Made by a program: the position numbers and the translations under genes
In this document: one piece after another, positions 1-6,943 of the stretch
Layout: each line of letters begins with the position of its first letter
How positions within the stretch are numbered: the stretch's first letter is position 1
The notes under the pieces: generated by a model
Told to the model about the DNA's origin: nothing
The model's database searches: none
The model's input: the letters and a program-made list of their open reading frames with translations, nothing else
NCBI GenBank assembly: GCA_005881495.1
Contig: VBHI01000092.1
Location: 1-16,379 of the forward strand
Length of the DNA: 16,379 nucleotides
Source of the DNA: Chloroflexota bacterium
Lineage (GTDB): Bacteria > Chloroflexota > Ktedonobacteria > Ktedonobacterales > Ktedonobacteraceae
Direction: 5' to 3'

Positions 1-211
<211 letters not shown>

Positions 212-665
212 ATCGTTTATACCGCACCCTCTTCACAAAGGGTGTTTCTACCGGTGTTGGTGCGACGCTCTCGCTCGCTGCCTCGCTCTCTCAAGCGAGT
301 AGACGACTCCAAGCGTCGGAGTTGCGATCCAGGCCAAGCTGCTTGTTACTTTGTAAACACTTGGCTGTTCGCAGATTGTGTTCCTGCTCCCCCTAGTCAG
401 CGGGGAGCTGAAACGAAAATTGACAGGAACTGCTTGCTTGTTTGTTGTGTGTGTCTCAGTGTATGTGTGTCTCTGCCAAGATGATCGCTCTTGCGAGGAT
501 CACCCAAGCAGCAGTTGCTGTTTGTTCTGCTTTCCACTCTTCAATTGTTCAGGTTCAACACGCGGGGGAAGCAAGCCCGGAGGCTCGTCGCTGGCCATCG
601 GCCAGTCTACTCCCGGTGGTGTGCGCATCCCACCCCGTTCAACGGGTAGGTGCGTCAGTAGCGGT

Positions 666-694
666 AGTATCACACATCTGTAGCGCTTTGTCAA
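666..694 (-). promoter_or_regulatory. rrn promoter P1 (closest to 16S)
   Basis: On the minus strand there is a perfect -35 TTGACA (689-694), a 17-bp spacer and -10 GATACT (666-671). The bases before the -10 read GATGTGT, like the other two promoters. A start near 659 would give a leader of about 450 nt before mature 16S. Confidence 0.7.
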
Positions 695-711
695 GAGGAT
701 ATCTCCTCTTG
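692..711 (-). other. 8-bp stem-loop abutting rrn promoter P1
   Basis: CAAGAGGA and TCCTCTTG form a perfect 8-bp stem around a TATC loop. The stem overlaps the -35 of P1 and lies just upstream of it, so it would be present in RNA started at P2 or P3. It may mark a processing or protein-binding site; nothing in the sequence decides this. Confidence 0.45.
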
Positions 712-783
712 CTTTCAGCTTTCCTCGACGTGCATTACTTCCAGGCTATCTCAGCCACAAAGAGAAAACGCTCTTCGCTTTCA

Positions 784-808
784 CTTTATTCCCAAAAAGG
801 GGATAAAG
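784..808 (-). other. 10-bp stem-loop in the rrn upstream region
   Basis: CTTTATTCCC pairs with GGGGATAAAG (one G-T pair) around a five-base loop. It lies between P2 and P1. No T-run follows the stem on either strand, so it is unlikely to terminate transcription. It would fold in RNA from P2 or P3. Confidence 0.45.
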
Positions 809-947
809 AACTCTTTCGAGTAAGATAATGCTCTGGGAAGGAATGATCCCTGAGGAGGCCACATTAGCGTGACAAACAACTACTCATCCAACAGACAGGA
901 GCACCCAATCATCAAAATCAGGTGATTGTCTTTCTGGTGGCATCACT

Positions 948-976
948 ATTCTCCCACATCCCTTTCGAAATGTCAA
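948..976 (-). promoter_or_regulatory. rrn promoter P2
   Basis: On the minus strand: perfect -35 TTGACA (971-976), 17-bp spacer, -10 GAGAAT (948-953), preceded by GATGTGG. Spacing is identical to P1 and P3, and the orientation is toward 16S. Confidence 0.65.
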
Positions 977-1042
977 GAGAAAAGGTATCACAGAAACATC
1001 TCAATGAGATGACTCCGTACCTGCCATTGTGGTGACTGCGGT

Positions 1043-1071
1043 ATTCTCTCACACCAGAGATGACTTGTCAA
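1043..1071 (-). promoter_or_regulatory. rrn promoter P3 (farthest upstream)
   Basis: On the minus strand: perfect -35 TTGACA (1066-1071), 17-bp spacer, -10 GAGAAT (1043-1048), the same -10 as P2. It reads toward 16S. AT-rich sequence lies directly upstream (1072-1150), as expected for an UP element of a strong rRNA promoter. Confidence 0.65.
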
Positions 1072-1155
1072 GGCTTTTTTACGAGTTTTTGCAAAATGAT
1101 AAAAAATTCATTCTGTGATTCGCGTTAAAAACAGTAATGAAATAGAAATTCGTAC

Positions 1156-1185
1156 TTGCTTAAATCAAAGCTGATACGTTGTAAT
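1156..1185 (+). promoter_or_regulatory. Candidate promoter of the SPFH gene
   Basis: TTGCTT (1156-1161), an 18-bp spacer and TGTAAT (1180-1185, five of six matches to TATAAT). This is the best plus-strand match between the divergent rrn promoters and the SPFH start at 1256. The -35 is weak. Confidence 0.35.
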
Positions 1186-1255
1186 AACTAGATGCAAACA
1201 TACCTGTGTCTACTTCATACTATTGAAAATACACATAGCAACAAAGGAGTTATTT

Positions 1256-2143
1256 ATGCCTGGAATGCGCAATGTCATCTCGACGTTGACCGACAACGGC
1301 GAAGAAGTTATGGGTCCTGAGATTCTACTCTGGCACTATCCTGAAAACAACATTATGAATGGGTCGCTGCTCACTGTAGAAAGCAACCATTTCTGTGTAC
1401 TCAAGTCGCGCGGTGCCATTCTACAAGTCTACGAAACAGGACAGTATCCTGTGCAAACACCCGATCGTCCTCTCTTTGGCTCTATGCAGCAGGCCTTTTA
1501 TGGAGGGCAAAGTCCCTGGCAGTACGAGGCACTTTATATCAACCGCGCAAAGCTGGTTCTGAAGACAGGCGGCATGGCGCTCTCACGGGAAATGGCAGAG
1601 ATGGCCTATAACGTGGATTACTATATTCATGTTGAGACACGCGAGGCAGCCGTACGGCTTGTTCAACACATGCCCTACCGGGGACACGCCCTGACTACAC
1701 AGGAAATAAATGCCTATGCGAGTCCAGTGATTGAACAGGCGGTCAACCAGCTAGTACAGATTACGCCGCTGGAATCAGTCAACGAAAAGATTCACGACCT
1801 TTCGCAAATCGTGTTCCAGCACCTCCAGGAGTTCCTTGCCATTTACGGCATCACGCTAAATAATGTCAAGGTCCTGGTATATCCACGTGATGAGCGTATG
1901 AAAGCGCTGATTTCCCTCAAAGCCTTCGGGTTGAGCGAACTCGACTCCGTACGCTATTACACCGCGATGATGATGGCGGAACGAGGCGTGGTCTCCGCCC
2001 CGAATATGGCAATAGGTCTGCCCTTCAATATCAATGGTGTAACGACAACGGCGAGCACAGATCGCTATACACTCAACCCGCCTGCTGCTCCCCTACCATC
2101 AGCTCCCCTACCACCAGCTCGTCCAAGTTTACCAGCGCGCTAG
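1256..2143 (+). CDS. SPFH (band 7/stomatin-like) domain protein, YdjI-type
   Basis: This protein of about 295 residues resembles the YdjI-like SPFH proteins once annotated as 'virion core protein'. SPFH proteins form oligomers on membranes and organise partner proteins. The N-terminal part has the beta-rich SPFH character. The segment ending VLVYPRDERMKALISLKAFG, followed by LSELDSVRYYTAM and SAPNMAIGLPFNING, is the most family-like. The C-terminus is a proline-rich tail encoded by a tandem 15-base repeat near 2087-2116. I chose the ATG at 1256 because AAAGGAG sits six bases upstream (1243-1249); an in-frame TTG at 1223 has no such site. There is no signal peptide or obvious transmembrane helix. 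The next gene follows after 51 bases with its own ribosome binding site, and both end at the shared terminator. The family call is from memory of the motif pattern; the specific role is unknown. Confidence 0.75.
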   Translation: MPGMRNVISTLTDNGEEVMGPEILLWHYPENNIMNGSLLTVESNHFCVLKSRGAILQVYETGQYPVQTPDRPLFGSMQQAFYGGQSPWQYEALYINRAKLVLKTGGMALSREMAEMAYNVDYYIHVETREAAVRLVQHMPYRGHALTTQEINAYASPVIEQAVNQLVQITPLESVNEKIHDLSQIVFQHLQEFLAIYGITLNNVKVLVYPRDERMKALISLKAFGLSELDSVRYYTAMMMAERGVVSAPNMAIGLPFNINGVTTTASTDRYTLNPPAAPLPSAPLPPARPSLPAR

Positions 2144-2151
2144 CCATTGAC

Positions 2152-2176
2152 AGGGACGCCAGATGTTGGCGTCCCT
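2152..2176 (+). other. Intercistronic stem-loop
   Basis: AGGGACGCCA pairs perfectly with TGGCGTCCCT (10 bp) around a five-base loop, between the SPFH stop and the next start. No T-run follows, so it is not an intrinsic terminator. It may stabilise the upstream message or lower expression of the second gene. Its position argues against starting the second gene at the in-frame TTG at 2147, which would place the stem inside the coding region. Confidence 0.6.
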
Positions 2177-2194
2177 GAGACTGGAGATCACACT

Positions 2195-2743
2195 ATGAGC
2201 TCAGGGCCATCCAACGATCCCGTAGTACAGCAGTTGCAATTGCTGCTCACAGGTTACGGCTATAACTTTTATAACTCGACAAATCAAGTACGTGCCGATG
2301 ATATACTGGTGCGAGAACGTGCCAGCTATCACCTGACGCAAGCGGTGAGTATGCTAGCAACCCTGCGAGGAGATTACCAGCGCCGCTTTATTCCACCTCT
2401 TACCCGCGCCAATCCCGATCCACCCCAGGAAGCCCTGGCGCAGGTACGGGAGATACAGGCTGCTCAACAGGCCCTATCTGACCTCGAAACAGCCATTCGT
2501 GGCATGGCCGTACCTGCACAGGATCGTATCTGGTGGCGTTTCCGTCAGGAAGAGACGCTGCTGCGTCAATTACTGCAATTTGATCTCGCCCTTGTACGCA
2601 ATAGCGAACAGGTCTATTGGTACGTATCACAGCTTACCCCCGATAACTGGAATAACCAGGTAATCGCGTCATTGCGTCAAATGACTCAACAGTTGACGCA
2701 GGTCGCACGCGACCGCGAACGTTTTTTTCTGCTGCCAATGTGA
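2195..2743 (+). CDS. Hypothetical helical protein paired with the SPFH gene
   Basis: I do not recognise this protein of about 182 residues. It has no signal peptide, no transmembrane segment and no cysteine cluster. It is rich in Gln, Arg, Leu and Ala. Long stretches such as ALAQVREIQAAQQALSDLE and MTQQLTQVARDRERF should form amphipathic or coiled-coil helices, and a tryptophan-rich patch lies at IWWRF. The ATG at 2195 has GGAG eight bases upstream (2183-2186); an in-frame TTG at 2147 lies against the stem-loop and has no ribosome binding site. Its place behind an SPFH gene, before a strong terminator, suggests the two act together, possibly as scaffold and partner at the membrane. That is inference from context only. 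Confidence 0.7.
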   Translation: MSSGPSNDPVVQQLQLLLTGYGYNFYNSTNQVRADDILVRERASYHLTQAVSMLATLRGDYQRRFIPPLTRANPDPPQEALAQVREIQAAQQALSDLETAIRGMAVPAQDRIWWRFRQEETLLRQLLQFDLALVRNSEQVYWYVSQLTPDNWNNQVIASLRQMTQQLTQVARDRERFFLLPM

Positions 2744-2767
2744 GTAATTAGGAGGAGAATCTGAAAA

Positions 2768-2834
2768 GGCAAGGAGACGCTCGCTATACCCCGTGCAAGG
2801 GTATAGCGAGCGTCTCCTTGCCCGCTGTCCTTTT
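2768..2834. terminator. Strong bidirectional intrinsic terminator
   Basis: A perfect 24-bp inverted repeat (2768-2791 with 2799-2822) surrounds a 7-base loop. It lies between two convergent genes. On the minus strand the stem is followed directly by TTTT (2764-2767), a classic terminator for any minus-strand transcript passing through. On the plus strand TTTTC starts eight bases after the stem (2831), so the plus-strand function is weaker but likely. The stem lies only 17 bases past the stop of the minus-strand lipoprotein gene. Confidence 0.85.
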
Positions 2835-2839
2835 CTCAT

Positions 2840-3973
2840 CTAATTTGTCAATATACTGATGTAATTACTTGGTAGGGCGCAGCCATGGTAAAGCCTGGCT
2901 AAAAGTTGCTCCTGGCTTGATACGACAACCTTGCCAGAGGCGCAGGTCATGTTAAGCCTTCGCGCTCCCATCGAAAGGTCCTGGCGTAATGGCTTGGGCT
3001 GATTATTCACATTACGCACCCCCATTGGCCAGAAATACCCCTGACTGGAAAAGTCCTTGGCACTAAAGTAGAAGAATGGTACCTTATAGCGCATGGTCGT
3101 CACCACATCCGTGATGAGCGTCATAATGTGGGAGACCGCTACGACATAGGGGCTTGAGGAGTCAATACCACAATTGGTGATACAGCCGGTCCCCTCGATG
3201 ACCCACAAGTGTTTTCCAAGCGCGCCGCTGTTCAGATCAACCCCAAATTGCTGCGCCCAGAAGGCGAACAGGCCATAGAGGCTGTTCGTCGCTTGACTGG
3301 GATAGCCATTATGCCAGCTATCGATCAAACCGATGATCTGCGACCGCCAGGTCCAGTTCCCCCCCGGATGCACCGACGTGTTCATGGCGGCTTGCATGGC
3401 ATTGAAATACTTCACCTCCTGGGCGAGAGGAGCAAAGTCAATTCCACCGACATGAGGATCATTCGACCCGATAATAATCGGTATCTTAGGACGAACGGCG
3501 TGCATCGCCTGCTGGCACAGATCAAAAAACTTCGCGAAAACCCCCGGAGAAACCCCCAGGTTGTAGGGTCCTGTTTTCATCTGCTCGTTACCACATTGCA
3601 CAGCATCAGCGCCAGCCTGCGCGGCGTCATTCAAGAGCTTCGTGTCATACAGTCGCGCATCTTTGGCCCATTGACAGATCGTCAACATCACTTTCACGCC
3701 TAGCCCATGGTATTTTGCTACTGTAGCCTTCAACCCTGCTCCACTTGGGCCATTCCTAATGCAGGTTGCATAGCTCACTCGCACCCACGGAATACTATGA
3801 AAAGGGTTAATATCGTCAGCCGTAATACCTAATACAGCCGATGGCGGCACTACAGATGGATAGATATTTGGCACTAGTGTTGTTTGAACTGTAGAAGTAT
3901 CCGATGCACAGGACACCAGCAAAGTACTGATAAGTGCTATCATCGTAGTGATGATTATTGTTTTTCTTTTCAT
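2840..3973 (-). CDS. Secreted lipoprotein with clan GH-A glycosidase-like fold
   Basis: This protein is about 377 residues from the chosen ATG. The N-terminus MKRK, a hydrophobic stretch and LVSC (lipobox, Cys22) form a lipoprotein signal peptide, so it should be exported and lipid-anchored. The rest alternates strands and helices as in a TIM barrel. CGNEQ (Asn129-Glu130) matches the acid/base Asn-Glu at the end of strand 4 in clan GH-A, and WVIEG (Glu260) matches the strand-7 nucleophile. A retaining beta-glycosidase is the best guess; family and substrate cannot be named. Start choice is uncertain. GGAGG lies 14 bases before ATG 3973, only 2 bases before ATG 3985, and overlaps an in-frame TTG at 3994. 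I prefer 3973 because it gives a normal signal peptide. It lies 79 bases behind mnmE on the same strand and may be co-transcribed. Six cysteines lie in the exported part after Cys22 and could form disulfides. Confidence 0.7.
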   Translation of the reverse strand: MKRKTIIITTMIALISTLLVSCASDTSTVQTTLVPNIYPSVVPPSAVLGITADDINPFHSIPWVRVSYATCIRNGPSGAGLKATVAKYHGLGVKVMLTICQWAKDARLYDTKLLNDAAQAGADAVQCGNEQMKTGPYNLGVSPGVFAKFFDLCQQAMHAVRPKIPIIIGSNDPHVGGIDFAPLAQEVKYFNAMQAAMNTSVHPGGNWTWRSQIIGLIDSWHNGYPSQATNSLYGLFAFWAQQFGVDLNSGALGKHLWVIEGTGCITNCGIDSSSPYVVAVSHIMTLITDVVTTMRYKVPFFYFSAKDFSSQGYFWPMGVRNVNNQPKPLRQDLSMGARRLNMTCASGKVVVSSQEQLLARLYHGCALPSNYISILTN

Positions 3974-4052
3974 ACGTTCTTGCATAACCTCCAATGGACA
4001 TTGTACAACTTCCTTCTAAAAAGCCTCCACCACCACTCCCTTTTTATGAATC

Positions 4053-5486
4053 TCATTTACCTATGCAAAATTCACTGAAAATTCTATCTAACAAATCATC
4101 GCTCGCCGTTTCCCCGGTAATTTCGCCAAGTGTATCAAAAGCCGCCCGCAAATCAATAGAAACGAAATCCAGTGGCATTTCCTGCTGGAGGGGTATATAT
4201 GAAGCGCGTACATGTTCGGCTGCACGACGCAACGCTTCCTGGTGCCGTACACTGGTTACCAGCACACTTGAGCTATGCAATGTTTTACCAGCCAGCACCA
4301 GGTCGGCAATGGTCTCTTCTAGCACTGGCAACCCCTGACCAGTCAACGTTGATGTAATGACAAGAGGCGCATCAGGCCACATTTGACGTAATACATCTTG
4401 TTCCAGTTGTTGCACACAATCTGCCTTGTTGACCACTACAATTACAGGTCGATGAGTACTCGTGTCATCCTCCCCGGCCACAGCGGAACTCGCCCCAAAT
4501 CCCATCGTGTTCAATTCCTCCGTAACCCGTCGATCCTGCTCGCTCAGTTTCTCAGAGCCATCAAAAACCAGTAGTACTACATCGGAGCTTTCTGCGGCAG
4601 ATCGGCTGCGTTGTACGCCAATTTGCTCAATTGGATCATTACTTGGTGTGATGCCCGCCGTATCAATAAGGTGGAGTGGTATGCCGCGGAGATTTGCCAC
4701 TTCTTCCACTGTATCACGCGTCGTTCCCGCGATAGGTGTGACAATGGCGCGCTCAGAACGCAGCAACGCATTGAGCAAGCTGGATTTGCCGACATTTGGT
4801 CGACCGATAATAGCTGTACGCAGCCCCTGCCGGTAGAGGCGTCCCTGCTGCGAACCCGCCAGCAAAGCATCCACCTGCTGCTGTGCAACAGCAATCAATG
4901 GCGCAAGCTCCTCCGGCTGAGGAGTCGGCACATCCTCTTCTGGAAAGTCAATGCTGGCCTCGATCCGCGCCACTACAGCAAGAATAGCGTATCGAGCTTC
5001 CTGCACCTGCTCAGAAACGCGTCCCTGTAGCTGCTGCATCGCCAGGCGCTGACCTGCCTCGGTCTGTGCTCCAATCAGATCCATAACTGCTTCGGCCTGC
5101 GCCAGGTCGAGACGCCCATTGAGAAAGGCGCGAAGAGTAAACTCACCAGCGTTTGCCATGCGCGCTCCCTGCGCCAATACTAAACGCAGGATGCGCTGGA
5201 GCACAAGCGGCCCCCCATGTCCCTGTATCTCTACGACATGCTCACGGGTATAGGTGCGGGGCGCACACATAAAGGCTACTAGCACCTCGTCCACTATCTC
5301 TTCAGTGGCCGGATCAACGATATGTCCATAGGTGAGCAGGTGCGAAGGAGGAAGGTCAGTACGCCCTCCAATTTGTCTAAAAAGAGGGAGTACCAGGTCA
5401 AAAGCTTCCGTCCCACTCACGCGAACTACACCGATGCCACCGGCGCCGGGTGGTGTCGCTACTGCTGCAATTGTATCATTCTGCAT
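4053..5486 (-). CDS. mnmE: tRNA modification GTPase MnmE (TrmE)
   Basis: With MnmG this GTPase makes the cmnm5/nm5 modification of wobble uridine 34 in certain tRNAs, using a folate-derived one-carbon unit; it acts in the cytoplasm. The protein is about 477 residues, near the usual 450-460. The N-terminal folate-binding domain begins DTIAAVATPPGAGGIGVVR, a family hallmark. A helical domain is followed by the inserted G domain: GRPNVGKSS (228-236), TTRDT (255-259), DTAG (275-278) and NKAD (353-356). It ends in the catalytic-cysteine motif CIGK (474-477). A short linker rich in Gly, Ala, Ser and Asp before NKAD (about 330-345) is slightly longer than usual. I start at the ATG at 5486 because family alignment begins there. 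The frame stays open upstream to 5597, but that extension has no homology-like content. No ribosome binding site precedes 5486; instead TATAAT lies six bases before it, suggesting a leaderless transcript. MnmG is not in this window. Confidence 0.95.
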   Translation of the reverse strand: MQNDTIAAVATPPGAGGIGVVRVSGTEAFDLVLPLFRQIGGRTDLPPSHLLTYGHIVDPATEEIVDEVLVAFMCAPRTYTREHVVEIQGHGGPLVLQRILRLVLAQGARMANAGEFTLRAFLNGRLDLAQAEAVMDLIGAQTEAGQRLAMQQLQGRVSEQVQEARYAILAVVARIEASIDFPEEDVPTPQPEELAPLIAVAQQQVDALLAGSQQGRLYRQGLRTAIIGRPNVGKSSLLNALLRSERAIVTPIAGTTRDTVEEVANLRGIPLHLIDTAGITPSNDPIEQIGVQRSRSAAESSDVVLLVFDGSEKLSEQDRRVTEELNTMGFGASSAVAGEDDTSTHRPVIVVVNKADCVQQLEQDVLRQMWPDAPLVITSTLTGQGLPVLEETIADLVLAGKTLHSSSVLVTSVRHQEALRRAAEHVRASYIPLQQEMPLDFVSIDLRAAFDTLGEITGETASDDLLDRIFSEFCIGK

Positions 5487-5492
5487 AGGCGG

Positions 5493-5521
5493 ATTATACA
5501 GTATCCCTGTCGCCTTGGCTA
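5493..5521 (-). promoter_or_regulatory. mnmE promoter, placed for a leaderless mRNA
   Basis: On the minus strand: TAGCCA (5516-5521), 17-bp spacer, perfect TATAAT (5493-5498), then six bases CCGCCT and the ATG. The normal distance from -10 to transcription start puts the first transcribed base at or next to the A of the ATG. There is no Shine-Dalgarno sequence. This is the usual arrangement for leaderless genes. Confidence 0.6.
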
Positions 5522-5593
5522 GATTACCCTCAATGTGGTTCTTATTTATCCTGGTATTCCACTGAGGTTGAACAATTTCCCACGCAAACCGCC

Positions 5594-6454
5594 TCAAATC
5601 ACTCGCTCAGGATGGGTATACACGTTCATTGAATGGTCTCGTAGGAAACCAATGAGGGTAATGCCCGCGCGGTCAGCCAGTTCAACCGCGAGGCTGGACG
5701 GGGCGGAGATGGCTGCTATGCAAGGAATGCGCGCCAGCAGGGCTTTCTGGATAATCTCAAAGGACGTGCGACCACTTACCAGAAGAATATTCCTCGAGTA
5801 GGGAAAGGCGCCATGTAACAGCCCGTATCCGATTATTTTATCCACGGCGTTATGACGCCCTACGTCTTCACGCAGCAGCAGCAATTCACCTGTTGCACTA
5901 AAAAGGCCAGCCGCGTGTAACCCACCTGTATAGGTAAATACGGTCTGTGAAAAACGCAAGCGATCAGGTAACCCGTAGAGTGTCGAGGCGCGAAACTGCA
6001 CATCATCCAAAGCAGGCTCAATGGATGGCGTAAAAGACAGCAGATCGGTAATACTCGTTTTACCGCACAGACCACAACTCGAAGAAACGGCAAAATGTCG
6101 CTCGAATGTCGCTGATTGCTGCGATGGCACGTTCCCCCCGTAACACAACACAATATTGACGACGTTAGGTAGCGGCAACCCATCAGCGTCATTCTCTTCT
6201 TCTATCCCCAGCACATCGTCAGGCCGAGTAATGATTCTCTCTGTATAGAGGAAACCCATAGCCAGCTCGCGATCGTGCCCCGGTGTACGCATGATCACTG
6301 CCAGGTTGCGATGGTTCATTCGTACTTCAAATGGCTCCTCAACCGAGAGAGCATCTTCACGCTCATGCTGTGCGTCCTCCTGCCAATGAGTGACAGCGAC
6401 ATGCATCACACGTTCGGGGTCAATTGGTGAACGCCAGTAGCTTGTCAGGGTCAT
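5594..6454 (-). CDS. fdhD: Formate dehydrogenase accessory sulfurtransferase FdhD
   Basis: FdhD passes sulfur from a cysteine desulfurase to the molybdenum (bis-MGD) cofactor and is needed for active formate dehydrogenase; it is cytoplasmic. The protein is 286 residues, the normal length. Diagnostic motifs are CGLCG (Cys127 and Cys130, the sulfur-carrying pair), EDVGRHNAVDK (196-206), SGRTSFEIIQKA and SAPSSLAVELA. The ATG at 6454 follows the TAA of the upstream small gene with no gap (TAAATG) and only a weak GAGAG upstream, so translational coupling is likely. mnmE follows 107 bases downstream with its own promoter. No formate dehydrogenase or other molybdenum gene is in the window. Confidence 0.95.
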   Translation of the reverse strand: MTLTSYWRSPIDPERVMHVAVTHWQEDAQHEREDALSVEEPFEVRMNHRNLAVIMRTPGHDRELAMGFLYTERIITRPDDVLGIEEENDADGLPLPNVVNIVLCYGGNVPSQQSATFERHFAVSSSCGLCGKTSITDLLSFTPSIEPALDDVQFRASTLYGLPDRLRFSQTVFTYTGGLHAAGLFSATGELLLLREDVGRHNAVDKIIGYGLLHGAFPYSRNILLVSGRTSFEIIQKALLARIPCIAAISAPSSLAVELADRAGITLIGFLRDHSMNVYTHPERVI

Positions 6455-6724
6455 TTATCGTTTCTCTCTACGCTCGTGCTTCACTGTAGCGTGCGTATCA
6501 GTTATGGCCGTTTTGCTGATATACTCCGGCAGACGCTGGCGCTTGAAGTAATACTTGCATGCACCCGGGCGTACAGGATCAGGCGGCTCGATGGCGACCA
6601 GTCCCCAACCGTCCTGTTCCAGCCAGCTCCATGCCTCATACTCTTCTTCAAAGTCGCGCACAACATCGCCCGCTATAGTAAAGACCATTGTGCCCAACAA
6701 ATATCGATGTTCCCAATGTACCAT
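6455..6724 (-). CDS. Small DUF4177-like protein upstream of fdhD
   Basis: This is a hypothetical protein of about 89 residues starting MVHWEHRY. The pattern of an N-terminal beta strand, then EEEYEAWSWLEQDGWGLVAIE and a C-terminal KYYFKRQ resembles the small DUF4177 family ('...GWELVAV...YFKRP'). The resemblance is by eye. I chose the ATG at 6724, with AAGG eight bases before it. The frame stays open to 6880, but that upstream part is encoded by repeat sequence (6796-6905) and carries the repeat-derived peptide RFFAALRMT, so it is not real coding. Its TAA is directly followed by the fdhD ATG, so the two are translationally coupled. A function linked to formate dehydrogenase maturation is only a guess from position. 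Confidence 0.6.
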   Translation of the reverse strand: MVHWEHRYLLGTMVFTIAGDVVRDFEEEYEAWSWLEQDGWGLVAIEPPDPVRPGACKYYFKRQRLPEYISKTAITDTHATVKHERREKR

Positions 6725-6727
6725 ATT

Positions 6728-6753
6728 TTTGACCTTCTTGTTTGACCTTCTTG
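6728..6753 (+). repeat. Tandem 13-bp repeat containing the ribosome binding site
   Basis: TTTGACCTTCTTG occurs twice head to tail just before the start of the small DUF4177-like gene. On that gene's strand each unit carries AAGAAGG, so the Shine-Dalgarno sequence is duplicated; only the copy nearer the ATG is at a usable distance. Confidence 0.75.
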
Positions 6754-6795
6754 AAAGAACTATCTTCCCTGTTTCTGCTAGGAATGAACGCTTCT

Positions 6796-6905
6796 GATGA
6801 AAGCATTTCGCATCCAGATTTCTCTTTTCACCCACTGTCATTCTGAGCGCAGCGAAGAATCTCTCTCCCGATGAAAGCATTTCGCATCCAGATTTCTCTT
6901 TTCAC
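6796..6905. repeat. Pair of perfect 36-bp direct repeats
   Basis: The same 36 bases occur at 6796-6831 and 6870-6905, separated by 38 bp. Both begin GATGAAAGCATTTCGC and end TCTCTTTTCAC. The 38 bp between holds a dispersed-repeat core (separate entry). The geometry recalls a one-spacer CRISPR, but there are no cas genes and the middle is not spacer-like. A duplication made when a small repeat element was inserted, or by local recombination, is more likely. Confidence 0.85.
6836..6864. repeat. Dispersed imperfect-palindrome repeat core
   Basis: On the minus strand this reads GAGATTCTTCGCTGCGCTCA followed by GAATGACAG, an imperfect palindrome (ATTCT ... AGAAT arms). Sequences of this type are scattered in non-coding DNA of several bacterial phyla and are often mistranslated as peptides like RFFAALRMT. 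Recognition is from memory; copy number in this genome is unknown. Confidence 0.6.
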
Positions 6906-6912
6906 TGGCAGA

Positions 6913-6932
6913 TCACTACCTTGAAGTAGTGA
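6913..6932 (+). promoter_or_regulatory. Inverted repeat upstream of the Fur-family gene
   Basis: TCACTAC and GTAGTGA form a perfect 7-bp inverted repeat around six bases, 12 bp before the -35 of the putative promoter. It could be an operator, possibly for autoregulation, but it does not match a Fur, Zur or PerR box that I know. Confidence 0.35.
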
Positions 6933-6943
6933 CTCAAAATCAA

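Larger units (their letters stand above)
212..1072 (-). other. rRNA operon leader and promoter region, no protein gene
   Basis: This stretch of more than 300 bases upstream of 16S holds no convincing protein gene. It contains three sigma70-like promoters reading toward 16S (separate entries) and several stem-loops: 386-408 (GCTCCCC with GGGGAGC), 692-711, 784-808, 906-928 (CAATCA with TGATTG) and 997-1011 (CATCTC with GAGATG). The part nearest 16S should be pre-16S leader, removed during maturation. The segment at about 435-478 is almost pure CA on the transcript and probably unstructured. Open frames here overlap one another in several phases and lack ribosome binding sites, so I treat them as chance. 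A NusB-type boxA could not be called with confidence. Confidence 0.8.

Noticed and set aside
231..244. Possible NusB boxA (CCCTTTGTGAAG on the minus strand) before 16S.
   Set aside because: The match is too weak, and it lies much closer to 16S than known boxA elements.
4462..5030. Plus-strand open frames opposite mnmE.
   Set aside because: They are antisense to a clear gene and have no family resemblance or start signals.
5487..5597. N-terminal extension of MnmE.
   Set aside because: The family sequence starts at 5486; the extension would overlap the fdhD stop and shows no conservation-like content.
6725..6880. N-terminal extension of the small gene before fdhD.
   Set aside because: It is encoded by repeat DNA, and the internal ATG at 6724 has a Shine-Dalgarno sequence.
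6796..6905. Possible minimal CRISPR array (36-bp repeats, 38-bp spacer).
   Set aside because: Only two repeats, no cas genes or leader, and the spacer is a dispersed-repeat sequence.
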